Positions 1 to 8,944 of a stretch of DNA of 64,000 nt are shown here, one piece after another. The notes beneath the pieces were generated by a model. It saw only the letters and a list, made by a program, of their open reading frames with translations. It ran no database searches and was not told the origin of the DNA. This DNA comes from Cyanobium sp. FGCU6 (lineage in GTDB: Bacteria > Cyanobacteriota > Cyanobacteriia > PCC-6307 > Cyanobiaceae), in the NCBI GenBank assembly GCA_024958655.1, contig JANWUR010000018.1, positions 1-64,000 of the forward strand, read 5' to 3'. Every line of letters starts with the position of its first letter. Position 1 is the stretch's first letter. Both the position numbers and the translations under genes were made by a program.

Positions 1-2
1 TG

Positions 3-122
3 CCTTCCTTCGCGCCCGCCGTCTGCTCGAGGTCGGGCACGTTGGGCGGCGGCGGCGGCGGCGGTGCCCGCTCCGGCGGTGGTGGCGGCTATGGCGGCGG
101 CGGCGGCGGCAACCGCTGGTGA
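3..122 (+). CDS. C-terminal tail of glycine-rich protein, probably an RRM RNA-binding protein (partial)
   Basis: The reading frame runs in from the left edge and stops at the TGA at 120-122. The visible residues are a run of glycines with single Arg, Ser and Tyr residues, ending Gly-Asn-Arg-Trp. Cyanobacterial single-RRM RNA-binding proteins commonly end in such a Gly-rich tail with a terminal Arg-Trp. The RRM domain itself would lie outside the window, so the family is inferred from the tail only. The stop overlaps the GTG start of the next gene. Confidence 0.45.
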   Translation, partial: PSFAPAVCSRSGTLGGGGGGGARSGGGGGYGGGGGGNRW

Positions 123-1942
123 ATCCCGCCGGGGGGAGCTATACGGTCGGTCGGCCCGGCTCCCCTTCGGGGCTGCGGAGGCTGCTGCACCGCCTGCTCC
201 CCCATCGCCGTCAGGTGGTGCTCGCCGCCACCTGCTCGGTGCTCAACAAACTCTTCGACCTCGCCCCGCCGGTGCTGATCGGCCTGGCGGTTGATGTGGT
301 GGTGCGGCAGCGCACCTCCTGGCTGGCGGCCTTCGGCTTCAGCACGGTTCCGGCCCAGCTCACGGTGCTGGCGGTGCTCTCGTTCCTGATCTGGAGCGCC
401 GAATCGCTGTTCGAATACCTCTACGCCCTGCTCTGGCGCAACCTGGCCCAGACGGTGCAGCACGAACTGCGGCTCGATGGCTACGACCATCTCCAGCGGC
501 TGGAGATGGCCTTCTTCGAAGCCGGCAGCAGCGGACGGCTGCTGGCCATCCTCAATGACGACATCAACCAGCTGGAGCGCTTTCTCGACCACGGGGCCAA
601 CGAGCTGCTGCAGCTGATCACCACCGTGCTGGCCGTGGGTGGTGCCATGGCCTGGCTGTCTCCCACGGTGGCGGGCGTGGCGTTTCTGCCGATCCCGGTG
701 ATTCTCTGGGGCTCGCTGCGCTTCCAGAACCGGCTGGCGCCCCGCTATCGGGAGGTGCGCGAGCGGGCGAGCGACCTGTCCAGTCGGCTGAACAACAACC
801 TCGGCGGCATGCTCACGATCAAGAGCTATGCCGCCGAAGCCTGGGAGCTCGAGCGGCTGCGGCAGCAGAGCGAGGCCTACCGCCGCAGCAACGGGCGGGC
901 GATCCGCCTGTCGGCCGCCTTCATCCCGCTGATCCGCTTCGCGATCCTGTTCGCCTTCCTGGCGATCCTGGTGGTGGGCGGCCTGCAGGCCTGGAAGGGG
1001 GTGCTGGCGGTGGGCACCTACTCGTTCCTGGTGTACATCACCCAGCGGCTGCTCTGGCCGCTCACCACCCTCGGCCGCACGCTCGACGACTATCAGCGGG
1101 CGATGGCCTCCACCCACCGGGTGCTCGACCTGCTCGATACGCCGATCGCCCTGCCCAGCGGCGACACGCCGCTGGCCATGGGCATGGTGGAAGGGGAGAT
1201 CCGCTTCGAGACGGTCACGTTCGCCTATGCGGGCCGCGATCCCCTGCTGGTGGATTTCAACCTCACCATCCCGGCCGGCAGCACGGTGGGGATCGTGGGA
1301 GCCACCGGCTCGGGCAAGAGCACGCTGGTGAAGCTGCTGCTGCGGCTCTACGGCATCCAGGCCGGCCGGATCCTGCTCGATGGCCAGTCGATCGACGGCC
1401 TGCGCCTGGACGACCTCCGCCGTGCCATCGGCCTGGTGAGCCAGGAGGTGTTCCTGTTCCACGGCACCGTGGCCGAGAACATCGCCTACGGCAGCTTCGA
1501 TGCCACGCGCGCCTCGATCGAGCGGGCGGCGCGTCTGGCGGAGGCCTCCGGTTTCATCGAAGCCCTCCCCCATGGCTACGACACGGTGGTGGGGGAGCGG
1601 GGACAGCGGCTCTCGGGCGGGCAGCGGCAGCGCATCGCCCTGGCCCGGGCCATCCTCAAGGATCCGCCCGTGCTGGTGCTCGATGAAGCCACCGCGGCTG
1701 TGGACAACGAAACCGAGGCGGCGATCCAGCGGTCGCTCGATCGCCTCACCGCCGATCGCACCACCCTGGTGATCGCCCATCGGCTCAGCACCGTGCGCCA
1801 TGCCGATCGCATTGTGGTGATGGACCACGGCCGGATCCTGGAAAGCGGGGTGCACGAGGAGCTGTTGGCCCGTGGCGGGGCCTATGCCGCGCTCTGGCGG
1901 GTGCAGGCCGGTCTGCGGCCGGAGGAAGCCCTGCCGCTCTGA
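119..1942 (+). CDS. ABC transporter, fused membrane and ATPase domains (exporter type)
   Basis: A 607-residue half-transporter with an N-terminal ABC membrane domain (about residues 25-310) and a C-terminal ATPase. The ATPase shows Walker A GATGSGKST (394-402), signature LSGGQ (498-502), Walker B with Asp522-Glu523, and the H-loop His554. Family members act as homodimers that export lipids, peptides or drugs; nothing here identifies the substrate. The GTG start at 119 overlaps the stop of the preceding gene. It is the first possible start in frame, so the true N-terminus may be somewhat further in. Confidence 0.9.
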   Translation: MNPAGGSYTVGRPGSPSGLRRLLHRLLPHRRQVVLAATCSVLNKLFDLAPPVLIGLAVDVVVRQRTSWLAAFGFSTVPAQLTVLAVLSFLIWSAESLFEYLYALLWRNLAQTVQHELRLDGYDHLQRLEMAFFEAGSSGRLLAILNDDINQLERFLDHGANELLQLITTVLAVGGAMAWLSPTVAGVAFLPIPVILWGSLRFQNRLAPRYREVRERASDLSSRLNNNLGGMLTIKSYAAEAWELERLRQQSEAYRRSNGRAIRLSAAFIPLIRFAILFAFLAILVVGGLQAWKGVLAVGTYSFLVYITQRLLWPLTTLGRTLDDYQRAMASTHRVLDLLDTPIALPSGDTPLAMGMVEGEIRFETVTFAYAGRDPLLVDFNLTIPAGSTVGIVGATGSGKSTLVKLLLRLYGIQAGRILLDGQSIDGLRLDDLRRAIGLVSQEVFLFHGTVAENIAYGSFDATRASIERAARLAEASGFIEALPHGYDTVVGERGQRLSGGQRQRIALARAILKDPPVLVLDEATAAVDNETEAAIQRSLDRLTADRTTLVIAHRLSTVRHADRIVVMDHGRILESGVHEELLARGGAYAALWRVQAGLRPEEALPL

Positions 1943-1989
1943 GCTCCCCACCTATCGCGATTGCGCGCGAATGGCGTAGCGTTAACGGA

Positions 1990-2988
1990 ATGACACGTAC
2001 TGCGGCCCCGCGCACCGCCCGCTCCTCCCCCCCACGTTCCGTGCGGCGCCCGCCCTCTCCCCCCCACCGCGTTGACTCCTCCCGGCCCCGGCGGCGGGGA
2101 GCTTCTGTGTTGATCGCCATGACGATCGGTCTGGGCGGCGGACTTGCCCTGGCGGCACCGCTGGCCGATCTGCTCGGCGCCCGCCGCGACGGGGGTGCCA
2201 TCAGCCTGGCCAACCCCTTCAGCGCCTGGGCCGGCGGCATCGGCCAGCGCGAGATCCTGCTGCTCGGCACCGACGAGGGAGGCGGCAACACCGATGTGAT
2301 TGCCACTCTGCGGGTGGATGGCGGCGTCACCCGCATCACCCAGATTCCCCGCGACACCTACATCGAGGCCGAGGGCTTCGGCCCGATGAAGATCAACGCC
2401 CTCTACAGCGTGGGCGGGGCCGAGGCGCTCAAGAGCGAGATCTCCCACAAGCTCGGCCGCCCGGTTCAGCATCATCTGGTGATCAACCTGGCGGCGATCC
2501 GCCGCATGGCCGATCTGATCGGCGGCATCGAGGTGGAGGTGCCCAAGCGCATGGTGTACGTCGACAACACCCAGGGCCTGAACATCGACCTTCAACCCGG
2601 CCCGCAGGTTCTGCGTGGCCGAGATCTGGAAGGCTTCCTGCGCTTCCGCCACGACGAAACCGGCGACATCGGCCGCATGGAGCGCCAGCAGCTGGCGCTT
2701 CAGGCCCTGTTCCGCAAGCTCACCCGCCCCGATCAGCTGGTGCGGCTGCCGGCCCTGCTCATGGGCGCCGGCAACGATGTGCGTACCGATCTCGGCCCGA
2801 TGGAACTGGGCGGACTGATCACCCTGATGGGCACCACCAAGCTGCAGGCCCATCACCTGGGCGGCCGACCCTTCGATCTCGGCGGTGTCAGCTACTGGGA
2901 GGCCGACTGGCCCGGCAGCGGTGTGGACCATGCCGTTGCCAACGATGAGGAGACGGCCGTCTCGGGCCGTCAGCGCTTCCTCTTCTAG
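1990..2988 (+). CDS. LytR-CpsA-Psr (LCP) family protein
   Basis: A 332-residue protein with a basic, Pro/Arg/Ser-rich N-terminus, one membrane segment (about residues 39-58) and an extracytoplasmic LCP domain. Typical LCP features are the ILLLGTDEG segment with a downstream conserved Asp, the QIPRDTYI arginine motif and the KINALYSVGG segment. LCP enzymes transfer lipid-linked glycopolymers to the cell wall; in cyanobacteria the acceptor is not established. Its TAG stop overlaps, tail to tail, the stop of the convergent MgtC-like gene. Confidence 0.88.
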   Translation: MTRTAAPRTARSSPPRSVRRPPSPPHRVDSSRPRRRGASVLIAMTIGLGGGLALAAPLADLLGARRDGGAISLANPFSAWAGGIGQREILLLGTDEGGGNTDVIATLRVDGGVTRITQIPRDTYIEAEGFGPMKINALYSVGGAEALKSEISHKLGRPVQHHLVINLAAIRRMADLIGGIEVEVPKRMVYVDNTQGLNIDLQPGPQVLRGRDLEGFLRFRHDETGDIGRMERQQLALQALFRKLTRPDQLVRLPALLMGAGNDVRTDLGPMELGGLITLMGTTKLQAHHLGGRPFDLGGVSYWEADWPGSGVDHAVANDEETAVSGRQRFLF

Positions 2989-3482
2989 GGGTTCTGCGGG
3001 TCCCTGTGGTCGTGGCGATCTCCGTTTCTGGAGGCTGTGCCGTTGACGCCACCGCGATTCGAGAGGGTGATCAGGGCCAGGGCCAGGGCCACCAGCCCGT
3101 AGACCGGCCGGGAGGCCGCCACCGTGACCCCAAGGGCTGCCGTGAACCAGATCGAGGCGGCGCTGCTCAGACCCCGCACCTCCGGCGGGCGGTTCTTGGC
3201 ACTGCGGGACGGCACCAGGATCTCGCCGGCGCCGAGGAAGCCGATGCCGGTGGCCACTCCCTGGATCACGCGGCTGCGGGCCTGCGGGTCGGGACCGGCG
3301 GCCAGCACCATCAGACAGGCGCTCAGGCCCACCAGCACGTGGACGCGCAGCCGGTTGGGATGGGGAACCTCGCCATGGTGGGCCCGGTTGACGCCCACCG
3401 CGAGGCCGCAGAGCACGGCGAGGCCGAGGCGCAGCAGATCCTCCAGGTCGGGGGCGAGCCAGAGCGGGGTCATGCCCCCCAT
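2985..3482 (-). CDS. MgtC/SapB family membrane protein
   Basis: A 165-residue membrane protein from the ATG at 3482; a second ATG at 3473 is equally possible. It has the MgtC core: an N-terminal helix with LAVGVNR, then HVLVGLSACLMV, the glycine-rich GIGFLGAGEIL, and GLSSAASIWFTAALG. Family members are inner-membrane proteins linked to magnesium limitation or acid and virulence stress in other bacteria; the function in cyanobacteria is open. The gene converges with the LCP gene and the two stop codons overlap (2985-2988), leaving no room for a terminator between them. Confidence 0.85.
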   Translation of the reverse strand: MGGMTPLWLAPDLEDLLRLGLAVLCGLAVGVNRAHHGEVPHPNRLRVHVLVGLSACLMVLAAGPDPQARSRVIQGVATGIGFLGAGEILVPSRSAKNRPPEVRGLSSAASIWFTAALGVTVAASRPVYGLVALALALITLSNRGGVNGTASRNGDRHDHRDPQNP

Positions 3483-3551
3483 GATTGACGGGCGGTTGCC
3501 GGCCCGCCATAGGTTCCGGTACCGAGGGTGCGCCCACCCATCGCCGCGCGC

Positions 3552-4502
3552 ATGGATCCGCAGCTGCTTCGCAACAGCCTGAAGTTGTTCGTGGCGGCCC
3601 TGCTCACCGCGTCCATCGCCGTGTGGAGCGAACGGGTGGCCTTTCTCTGGTACCCGCTGCTGGCGGTGGTGATCGTTGTCGACGACAACGATGACCTCAC
3701 CATGCAGGCCGCCATGGCCCGCATCCTCGGCACGGTGGCCGGCGGCCTGGTCACCTTTCTGGTGCACACGATCCTGGGCGGCTGGCCGGGGGTGCTGGTG
3801 TCGCTGCTGCTGATGGTGCCTGTGCTGCGCCTGTTCGGTTGGCAGGCGGGCCTGGGCACCGCCGGCACCTTGAGCGTGATGTTCCTGATGATCCGTGAGC
3901 ACGCGGAACTGAACTGGTTCTACGTGTTTCACCGCGGCCTGGACACGGCCCTGGGCTGCGCCATCGCCCTTCTCGTGGGGCTGCTGTTCTGGCCCCGCAG
4001 CGGTTACGACGAGCTGCGCCAGGCCGACCTGGCGCTGCGGCAGCGGATCGGCGCGCAGCTGGAGCGGCTGCATCGGGGGCTGCAGGGGGAAGCGCGGCCG
4101 CAACCGCTCGACCCGGCGCCGCTGAGCAGCGCCCTGGAGCGGATGGAGCTGCTCGTGAGCCGGGAGCGGGGCGGGCCGCGCCACCAACGCCTGCAGGCCA
4201 GCGGCTGGGAGCGGCGGCTGCGCCAGTGGCAGATCGTGGTCTTCCACTGGATCGCCTGGGAGCGGCTGCTGGCGAGCCTGCCCCCCCTGGGCGCAGGCGA
4301 GGCACCGCTGCTCGCCGGCAGCGTCGATGGGCTGCGAGGGCAGCTGGCGGGGGCGAGCCGGCCCACGCCGCCCAGGGATCCGATCGCCTGGCGGGATCTG
4401 GCGCGGCAGCGGGGTCTGCCGGTGCTGCCGTTGCTGGCCCTGGCGGAGGAGCTGCGGCCCCTGCACGCCAACCTGGGGGCCCTGGCGCGGAGCCTGCCGT
4501 GA
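3552..4502 (+). CDS. FUSC-family transporter, N-terminal half protein
   Basis: A 316-residue membrane protein from ATG 3552; a GTG at 3528 would add eight residues. About six membrane helices (residues 5-150) end at LLFWPRSG, followed by a helical, Arg/Leu-rich cytoplasmic part. This is the layout of one half of a fusaric-acid-resistance/aromatic-acid-exporter (FUSC) protein, which usually carries two such halves in one chain of about 650 residues. The next gene encodes the matching second half and overlaps by GTGA, so the transporter appears split. Confidence 0.8.
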   Translation: MDPQLLRNSLKLFVAALLTASIAVWSERVAFLWYPLLAVVIVVDDNDDLTMQAAMARILGTVAGGLVTFLVHTILGGWPGVLVSLLLMVPVLRLFGWQAGLGTAGTLSVMFLMIREHAELNWFYVFHRGLDTALGCAIALLVGLLFWPRSGYDELRQADLALRQRIGAQLERLHRGLQGEARPQPLDPAPLSSALERMELLVSRERGGPRHQRLQASGWERRLRQWQIVVFHWIAWERLLASLPPLGAGEAPLLAGSVDGLRGQLAGASRPTPPRDPIAWRDLARQRGLPVLPLLALAEELRPLHANLGALARSLP

Positions 4503-5566
4503 TCCTCCGGCGCGGAGAGATCCGCATGGCCCTCACCGCCGGGCTGGGCAACGCCTTCGCCAGCCTCTCCGGTCTTCCCTTCGGCTACTACGTGCCCCTG
4601 GCGGTGCTGGCGGTGGGGATGGGCAGCTACGGCGGCTCGCTGGCGCTCGGACGCCAGCGGATCCTCGGCAGCGTGCTCGGCGCGGCGCTGCTGGTGGTGG
4701 GCTACGAGGGGCTGGCGGCTGTGCCGATGCCCCTGGCCCTGGCGCTCACCCTCGCCGCCCTGCGGTTGCTGGGCGGTGCCCTCGGCCTGCAGGTGGGCTA
4801 CAAGGTGGGCGGCATCATCGTGGTGATGGGCTGGCTGGTCCATGGCGGCCAGCTGGCGGGCTGGATCGGGCTGCGCCTGGGCTGGACCTGCTTCGGGGTG
4901 ATGCTGGCGTTGCTGAGCCTGCGGCTGTTCTGGCCCAACCGCAGCCTGGTGCTGGCCTTCGCCGACACCGAGGCGCTGCTGGCCGAGCTGCAGCGGCTCT
5001 ACGGCGACCTGGCGGATCGGCTGGACCCGGCCACCGCTGCTGTGACGGCCGGATCCCCGCCGGTCGGCGTCGAGCGCTACCGCGCCCTGCGGGCCCGGCT
5101 GCTGGCCTTGCGCCGCCAGCGGCCGAGCCTGCAGGAGGAACTGGGCCACAACGCCGGGCGCCATCCGCTTTATCGGCTGATCGAGGGGTTCGATCGGGCA
5201 GCCTCCCGGCTGGTCAATGCCTCGGGCGCCCTGGTGCGCCGCCAGCCACCGCTCGGCGATCCTTCCCTGGCGGCGCGGCTGAACCGGGCCGAGGCCGAGC
5301 TGCTCCGCTGCCTGGTGGAGCGGATGGGGCTCTGGCGCCGGCTGCTGAAAGCGGCCCCCGGTGCCTTGCCCCGCCCGCCTGCCGAAGTGCTGCGCCTGCC
5401 TGAGAGCTGGACCGCCCTGGAGCAGGCCCTGCATGACCCGGCGATGGACGGGGCCTCGCTGGAGCGGCTGGAGCGCCTCGCCGCCCGCCTGATGCTCTGC
5501 CGGCAGGCGGCGCAGGCGATCCGTGACGGCGAAGCCAGCTGGCGCCTGCTTCGGCTCCATCCCTGA
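4499..5566 (+). CDS. FUSC-family transporter, C-terminal half protein
   Basis: Starts at GTG 4499, overlapping the stop of the first half (GTGA); an internal ATG at 4526 is the alternative. The 355-residue chain repeats the plan of its neighbour: about six membrane helices, a RLFWPNRS segment matching LLFWPRSG of the first half, then a long cytoplasmic helical region. FUSC proteins export aromatic acids and similar compounds with periplasmic adaptor and outer-membrane partners. A TolC gene follows 18 bases downstream, which fits that role. The substrate is unknown. Confidence 0.8.
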   Translation: MILRRGEIRMALTAGLGNAFASLSGLPFGYYVPLAVLAVGMGSYGGSLALGRQRILGSVLGAALLVVGYEGLAAVPMPLALALTLAALRLLGGALGLQVGYKVGGIIVVMGWLVHGGQLAGWIGLRLGWTCFGVMLALLSLRLFWPNRSLVLAFADTEALLAELQRLYGDLADRLDPATAAVTAGSPPVGVERYRALRARLLALRRQRPSLQEELGHNAGRHPLYRLIEGFDRAASRLVNASGALVRRQPPLGDPSLAARLNRAEAELLRCLVERMGLWRRLLKAAPGALPRPPAEVLRLPESWTALEQALHDPAMDGASLERLERLAARLMLCRQAAQAIRDGEASWRLLRLHP

Positions 5567-5584
5567 GCAGACTGAGGCGCTTCG

Positions 5585-7396
5585 GTGCCGATCCGCCCCG
5601 CCGTGCCCCTCTGCGCCCGAGCTCTGGCCCTGCTGGTGGGGATCGGCGCAGCGGCGGGGAGCACCTCCGCCCTTGCGGCCCCTGCGGCCCCTGCGGCGCT
5701 GGTGGCGCCACGAACCGGAAGGGCCCCCACCGAACGGCTGGAGCGCAGCTGGCGGCGTCTCGATGCGGAACTGCGGGCCCTCGATCAGCTGCTGCCCGGA
5801 GAGCCGGAACCCTTCGAGCCCTTCAGGAGCGGCACGCCGGAGCTTCCCGCCAGCCTGATCCGCGCCAACCAGCCCGCCGCTGGAGCGATCCAGCCCGGGC
5901 AGGCCGCCCCATCCCCGCCGCTGGCGCTGCCCGCCGCCGCGGAGCTTCAGGCGGGCGGCATCGCCGGCCTGAGCCTGGAGCAGGCGGTGGCCATCGCCTT
6001 TGCCCAGAGCGCCACGCTGCAGGCCCAGCGCGAGCAGGTGGCGGCGGCTCTGGCCTCGCTCCAGGCGGCGATGGGCCGCTACTGGCCCACGATCCGTGCC
6101 GTGGCGGCCGGTCTCACCGGCGCCGAGCGCAGCACCCAGACCTCGCTGGCGCGCAACGACACCCTCGGCCTGGGTCCCCAGTTCGCCGCCGAGGGCCTGC
6201 AGGGCGCCGGCGGCCGACCCACCGCGGGGGCCTTCTACGTGCCGAAGGGCGGCAGTGTGACCACCACCACCAGCGGCAGCGGCTTCGAGGGCGGGCTGCA
6301 GCTCGGCTATGCCCTGCTCGACTTCGCCCGCACCCCCACGGTGCGCGCGGCCCGGGCCAACCTCGAGCAGCAGCGCAACCTCTATGCCCAGCGGCTGCGC
6401 TCACTGCAGCTGCAGGTGAGCGAGGCCTACTACCGGCTGCAGCAGAGCGACCAGCTGGTGCGGGTGTACGAGGCCAACCTGCGCAACGACCTGGTGATCC
6501 TGCAGGAGAGCCTGGATCTGCGGCAGGCCGGCCTGGTGCCCCGGCTGGATGTGCTGCGGCGGCGTGCGATCACGGCCACCGGGGAGGAGAGCCTGATCCA
6601 GGCGATGGCCGATCGGGCGGTGGCCCGCCGCCAGCTGGCGGTGCTGCTGAACCTGCCGCCGTCGCTGACGCCGAGCGCCAGCGATCCGATCGAGGTGCAG
6701 CCCCGCTGGCCCCTGGATCTGGAGGCCAGCCTGCTGGCCGCTTACCGCGGCAATCCGGAGCTGGAGGCGCTGCTGGCCACGCGCGAAGCCCTGGCCCGGC
6801 AGAAGCAGGCCACCGCCGCGGCGCTGCTGCCCCGGCTGTCGCTGTTCGCCGGTGCCGGCGGCAGCAGCGCCTCCACCCGGGTGGGGGATGTGGCGGTGGC
6901 AGGGGGCGGCTGCTGCGGGACCACGCTGCTTCCCCTCAGCAGCAGCAACGCCTGGGACTGGTCGGTGGGTCTGAGCCTCACCTGGCTGCTGTTCGACGGC
7001 GGCACCACCAGCGCCGAGGTGCGGGCGCTGGCGCGGCGCGAAGCGGCCACTGCCCAGGACTACGCCGCCAGCCGCAACGACATCCGCCTGCGGCTGGAGC
7101 AGGCCTTCTTCCAGCACGAGGCCAGCCTGGCCAAGCTCAGTTCCGCCCGCCGGGGGGTCGCCGCCGCCCTGCAGGCCTTCCGCGACGTGCGCCTGCGCTA
7201 CCTGGCCGGCCTCTCCAGCGAGGTGGAGGTGTCACTCACCCAGGATCGGCTGATCAACAGCCTGGTGCAGCGGCTCAACGCCACGGTGGAGGTGAACATC
7301 ACCTACGCCCGGCTGCTGCGGGAGCTGCTGCCGATGCCCCGCGATCCGGGCCAGCCGATCCCGCCCCGGCTCCAGCTCGGCGATGCACCGTCCTGA
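5585..7396 (+). CDS. TolC-family outer membrane efflux protein
   Basis: A 603-residue protein starting at GTG 5585 with a signal peptide (about residues 1-30, ending in an Ala-rich stretch), a Pro/Ala-rich linker, and the TolC domain from about residue 110. The two internally related helical halves of the TolC family are visible, for example LQLQVSEAYYRLQQSD and DIRLRLEQAFFQHEAS. It would form the outer-membrane channel of a tripartite pump. It lies directly behind the split FUSC genes and converges with the HlyD adaptor operon, both plausible partners. Confidence 0.88.
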   Translation: MPIRPAVPLCARALALLVGIGAAAGSTSALAAPAAPAALVAPRTGRAPTERLERSWRRLDAELRALDQLLPGEPEPFEPFRSGTPELPASLIRANQPAAGAIQPGQAAPSPPLALPAAAELQAGGIAGLSLEQAVAIAFAQSATLQAQREQVAAALASLQAAMGRYWPTIRAVAAGLTGAERSTQTSLARNDTLGLGPQFAAEGLQGAGGRPTAGAFYVPKGGSVTTTTSGSGFEGGLQLGYALLDFARTPTVRAARANLEQQRNLYAQRLRSLQLQVSEAYYRLQQSDQLVRVYEANLRNDLVILQESLDLRQAGLVPRLDVLRRRAITATGEESLIQAMADRAVARRQLAVLLNLPPSLTPSASDPIEVQPRWPLDLEASLLAAYRGNPELEALLATREALARQKQATAAALLPRLSLFAGAGGSSASTRVGDVAVAGGGCCGTTLLPLSSSNAWDWSVGLSLTWLLFDGGTTSAEVRALARREAATAQDYAASRNDIRLRLEQAFFQHEASLAKLSSARRGVAAALQAFRDVRLRYLAGLSSEVEVSLTQDRLINSLVQRLNATVEVNITYARLLRELLPMPRDPGQPIPPRLQLGDAPS

Positions 7397-7408
7397 GGGT
7401 TCGGGGCC

Positions 7409-7600
7409 TCAGGGGTCGGGCCGCGACGACCACCAGCGCTCGATCCTGTACATCCAAACCACCAGCAGCACCACCAGCCAGAACCACAGTTCCGGCGGGT
7501 TGGCGTTGAACAGGATCAGCAGCAGCACCACCTCGCTCACCAGCCAGGGCAGCTCCTGGCGCAGCAGGGGGTTGGCGATCCGGAACCGGGGGCGAGGCAT
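7409..7600 (-). CDS. Small membrane protein, unknown function
   Basis: A 63-residue protein with one or two hydrophobic helices in the middle (LVSEVVLLLILF and LWFWLVVLLVVWMY) between a basic N-terminus and a charged C-terminus. It starts 7 bases after the stop of the HlyD-type gene on the same strand, so it is probably the last gene of that operon. I do not recognise the family; it could be an accessory subunit of the export system. Confidence 0.55.
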   Translation of the reverse strand: MPRPRFRIANPLLRQELPWLVSEVVLLLILFNANPPELWFWLVVLLVVWMYRIERWWSSRPDP

Positions 7601-7607
7601 CGGCAGG

Positions 7608-8912
7608 TCAGGGCAGGCTGCCGGGCTGGCGCAGCGAGGGAAGGTTCCAGCGCCGGTCGATCCGGGGGGTGCGGTAGCCGCCGGTGAGTGAGCGCAGGCC
7701 GGGGATCACGTAGGTGATCGGCGGCCGCCATTCCACGTAGGCGTGGGCGGTGATCGTCAGGCCATCGCGGATCGGGAAGACGCCGCTGCCACCGGAGAGG
7801 GTCCAGCGGTAGCCATCAGCGCTGGCGGGATCGCGGCCGAGTTCGATCTCCGCCCGCATCACCGGACCCTTGCTCACGAGTTCGCGGGCCAGCTGCGGGT
7901 TGCCGATGGTGGTCGAGATGTCGTCCTCGGTGGCGGGAAGCGCCAGCACCTGGCGCACCCGGCCCACGATGCCGCCGAAGCGACCGCGCTGGTTCCAGAG
8001 CGGCACCACTTCCACCGGCAGGCCGTCGGGAAGGCGGCGGGCGTCGGCGGGGGCGAAGTAGGCCACCGCCTTGAGGGGCCGCTCCCCGGCACGGGGGCGG
8101 TCGGAGCGACCGATCGTGCCGAGCCGCTGGCCGGTGCTCACCGTCTGGCCGGGGATCACCTGCAGATCGAGCACGGTGCCGTCGCGTTCGGCGAGCACGG
8201 TGCCGTCGTAGGCGATCCGGGCCTCCGTGACCCGGATCTCGCGGTTCAGATCGTCGATCCTGTAACGGCGTTCCAGAGCCTGGGTCTCGATCGCGAGCTT
8301 CACCTGCTCGAAGTCGGTGAGCACCTTCTTCTCCTCGATGCGGATGGCGTCGAGATTCACGCTGGTGTTCGTGAGCCCCTGCTCGGCGGTCACCACCTCA
8401 GCCGAGAGCGGCGCCACCACCTCACGGCGGGTGAGCCATTCGAGGCTGCGCAGTTTCTCGCCGTAGGTGCGCTGCAGCTCGCCGTAGTGGCGGCGGTCGC
8501 TGGCGAACTTGCTGAGGGCGGTGTCGACCGCGCGCCTCTCGGTGGCGAGGCGCTGGTCGTCGCGTTGATCGAGCCGCTCGTTGTCGCGCTGCAGCTGGCG
8601 CAGGTTGCCCCGCTGCTGCTGCAGCTGGCGCTCGAGCACCGGCAGATGGAGCCGCATCAGCACCTGGCCGCGGCGCACGCGCTCCCCCACCGCCACCAGC
8701 AGCTGCCGCACCTGGCCACCGGCGCGGGCGTTGACGATGCCGGCGTTGTCGGGGTAGATGAGCACCCCCGTGCCCTGGACCTCGGTGGGCACCGGCCAGA
8801 ACAGGGCCCAGAGCGCCAGCACGCCACCCACGGCGGCCAGGCTCACGCCCACCTGGCCGTGGTCGCTCAGTCGCTGGCGCGGCGGCGCCGCGGCGGGCGT
8901 GGCCTCCGTCAT
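7608..8912 (-). CDS. HlyD-family periplasmic adaptor of an export system
   Basis: A 434-residue protein from ATG 8912. It has a short cytoplasmic tail, one membrane helix (about residues 23-42), a split lipoyl/barrel-sandwich domain (AGGQVRQLLVAVGERVRRGQ; later TVLDLQVIPGQTVSTGQRLG) and a long coiled-coil hairpin between. The C-terminal part, ending in an RPPITYVIPGLRSL segment, resembles adaptors of NHLP-type peptide exporters; that subtype is a recollection, not a search result. It bridges an inner-membrane transporter and a TolC channel. No ABC partner lies beside it; TolC converges from the other strand. Confidence 0.8.
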   Translation of the reverse strand: MTEATPAAAPPRQRLSDHGQVGVSLAAVGGVLALWALFWPVPTEVQGTGVLIYPDNAGIVNARAGGQVRQLLVAVGERVRRGQVLMRLHLPVLERQLQQQRGNLRQLQRDNERLDQRDDQRLATERRAVDTALSKFASDRRHYGELQRTYGEKLRSLEWLTRREVVAPLSAEVVTAEQGLTNTSVNLDAIRIEEKKVLTDFEQVKLAIETQALERRYRIDDLNREIRVTEARIAYDGTVLAERDGTVLDLQVIPGQTVSTGQRLGTIGRSDRPRAGERPLKAVAYFAPADARRLPDGLPVEVVPLWNQRGRFGGIVGRVRQVLALPATEDDISTTIGNPQLARELVSKGPVMRAEIELGRDPASADGYRWTLSGGSGVFPIRDGLTITAHAYVEWRPPITYVIPGLRSLTGGYRTPRIDRRWNLPSLRQPGSLP

Positions 8913-8944
8913 GGCGACCAGCTTGAAGGACAGGGCCGCTCCTG

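Noticed and set aside
64-294. Ala-rich plus-strand ORF at the left edge
   Set aside because: It is the out-of-frame reading of the GGC-repeat tail and the start of the ABC gene.
89-1951. Long minus-strand open frame opposite the ABC transporter
   Set aside because: It is a His/Gln/Gly-rich mirror frame of a well-supported gene, a common artefact of GC-rich coding sequence.
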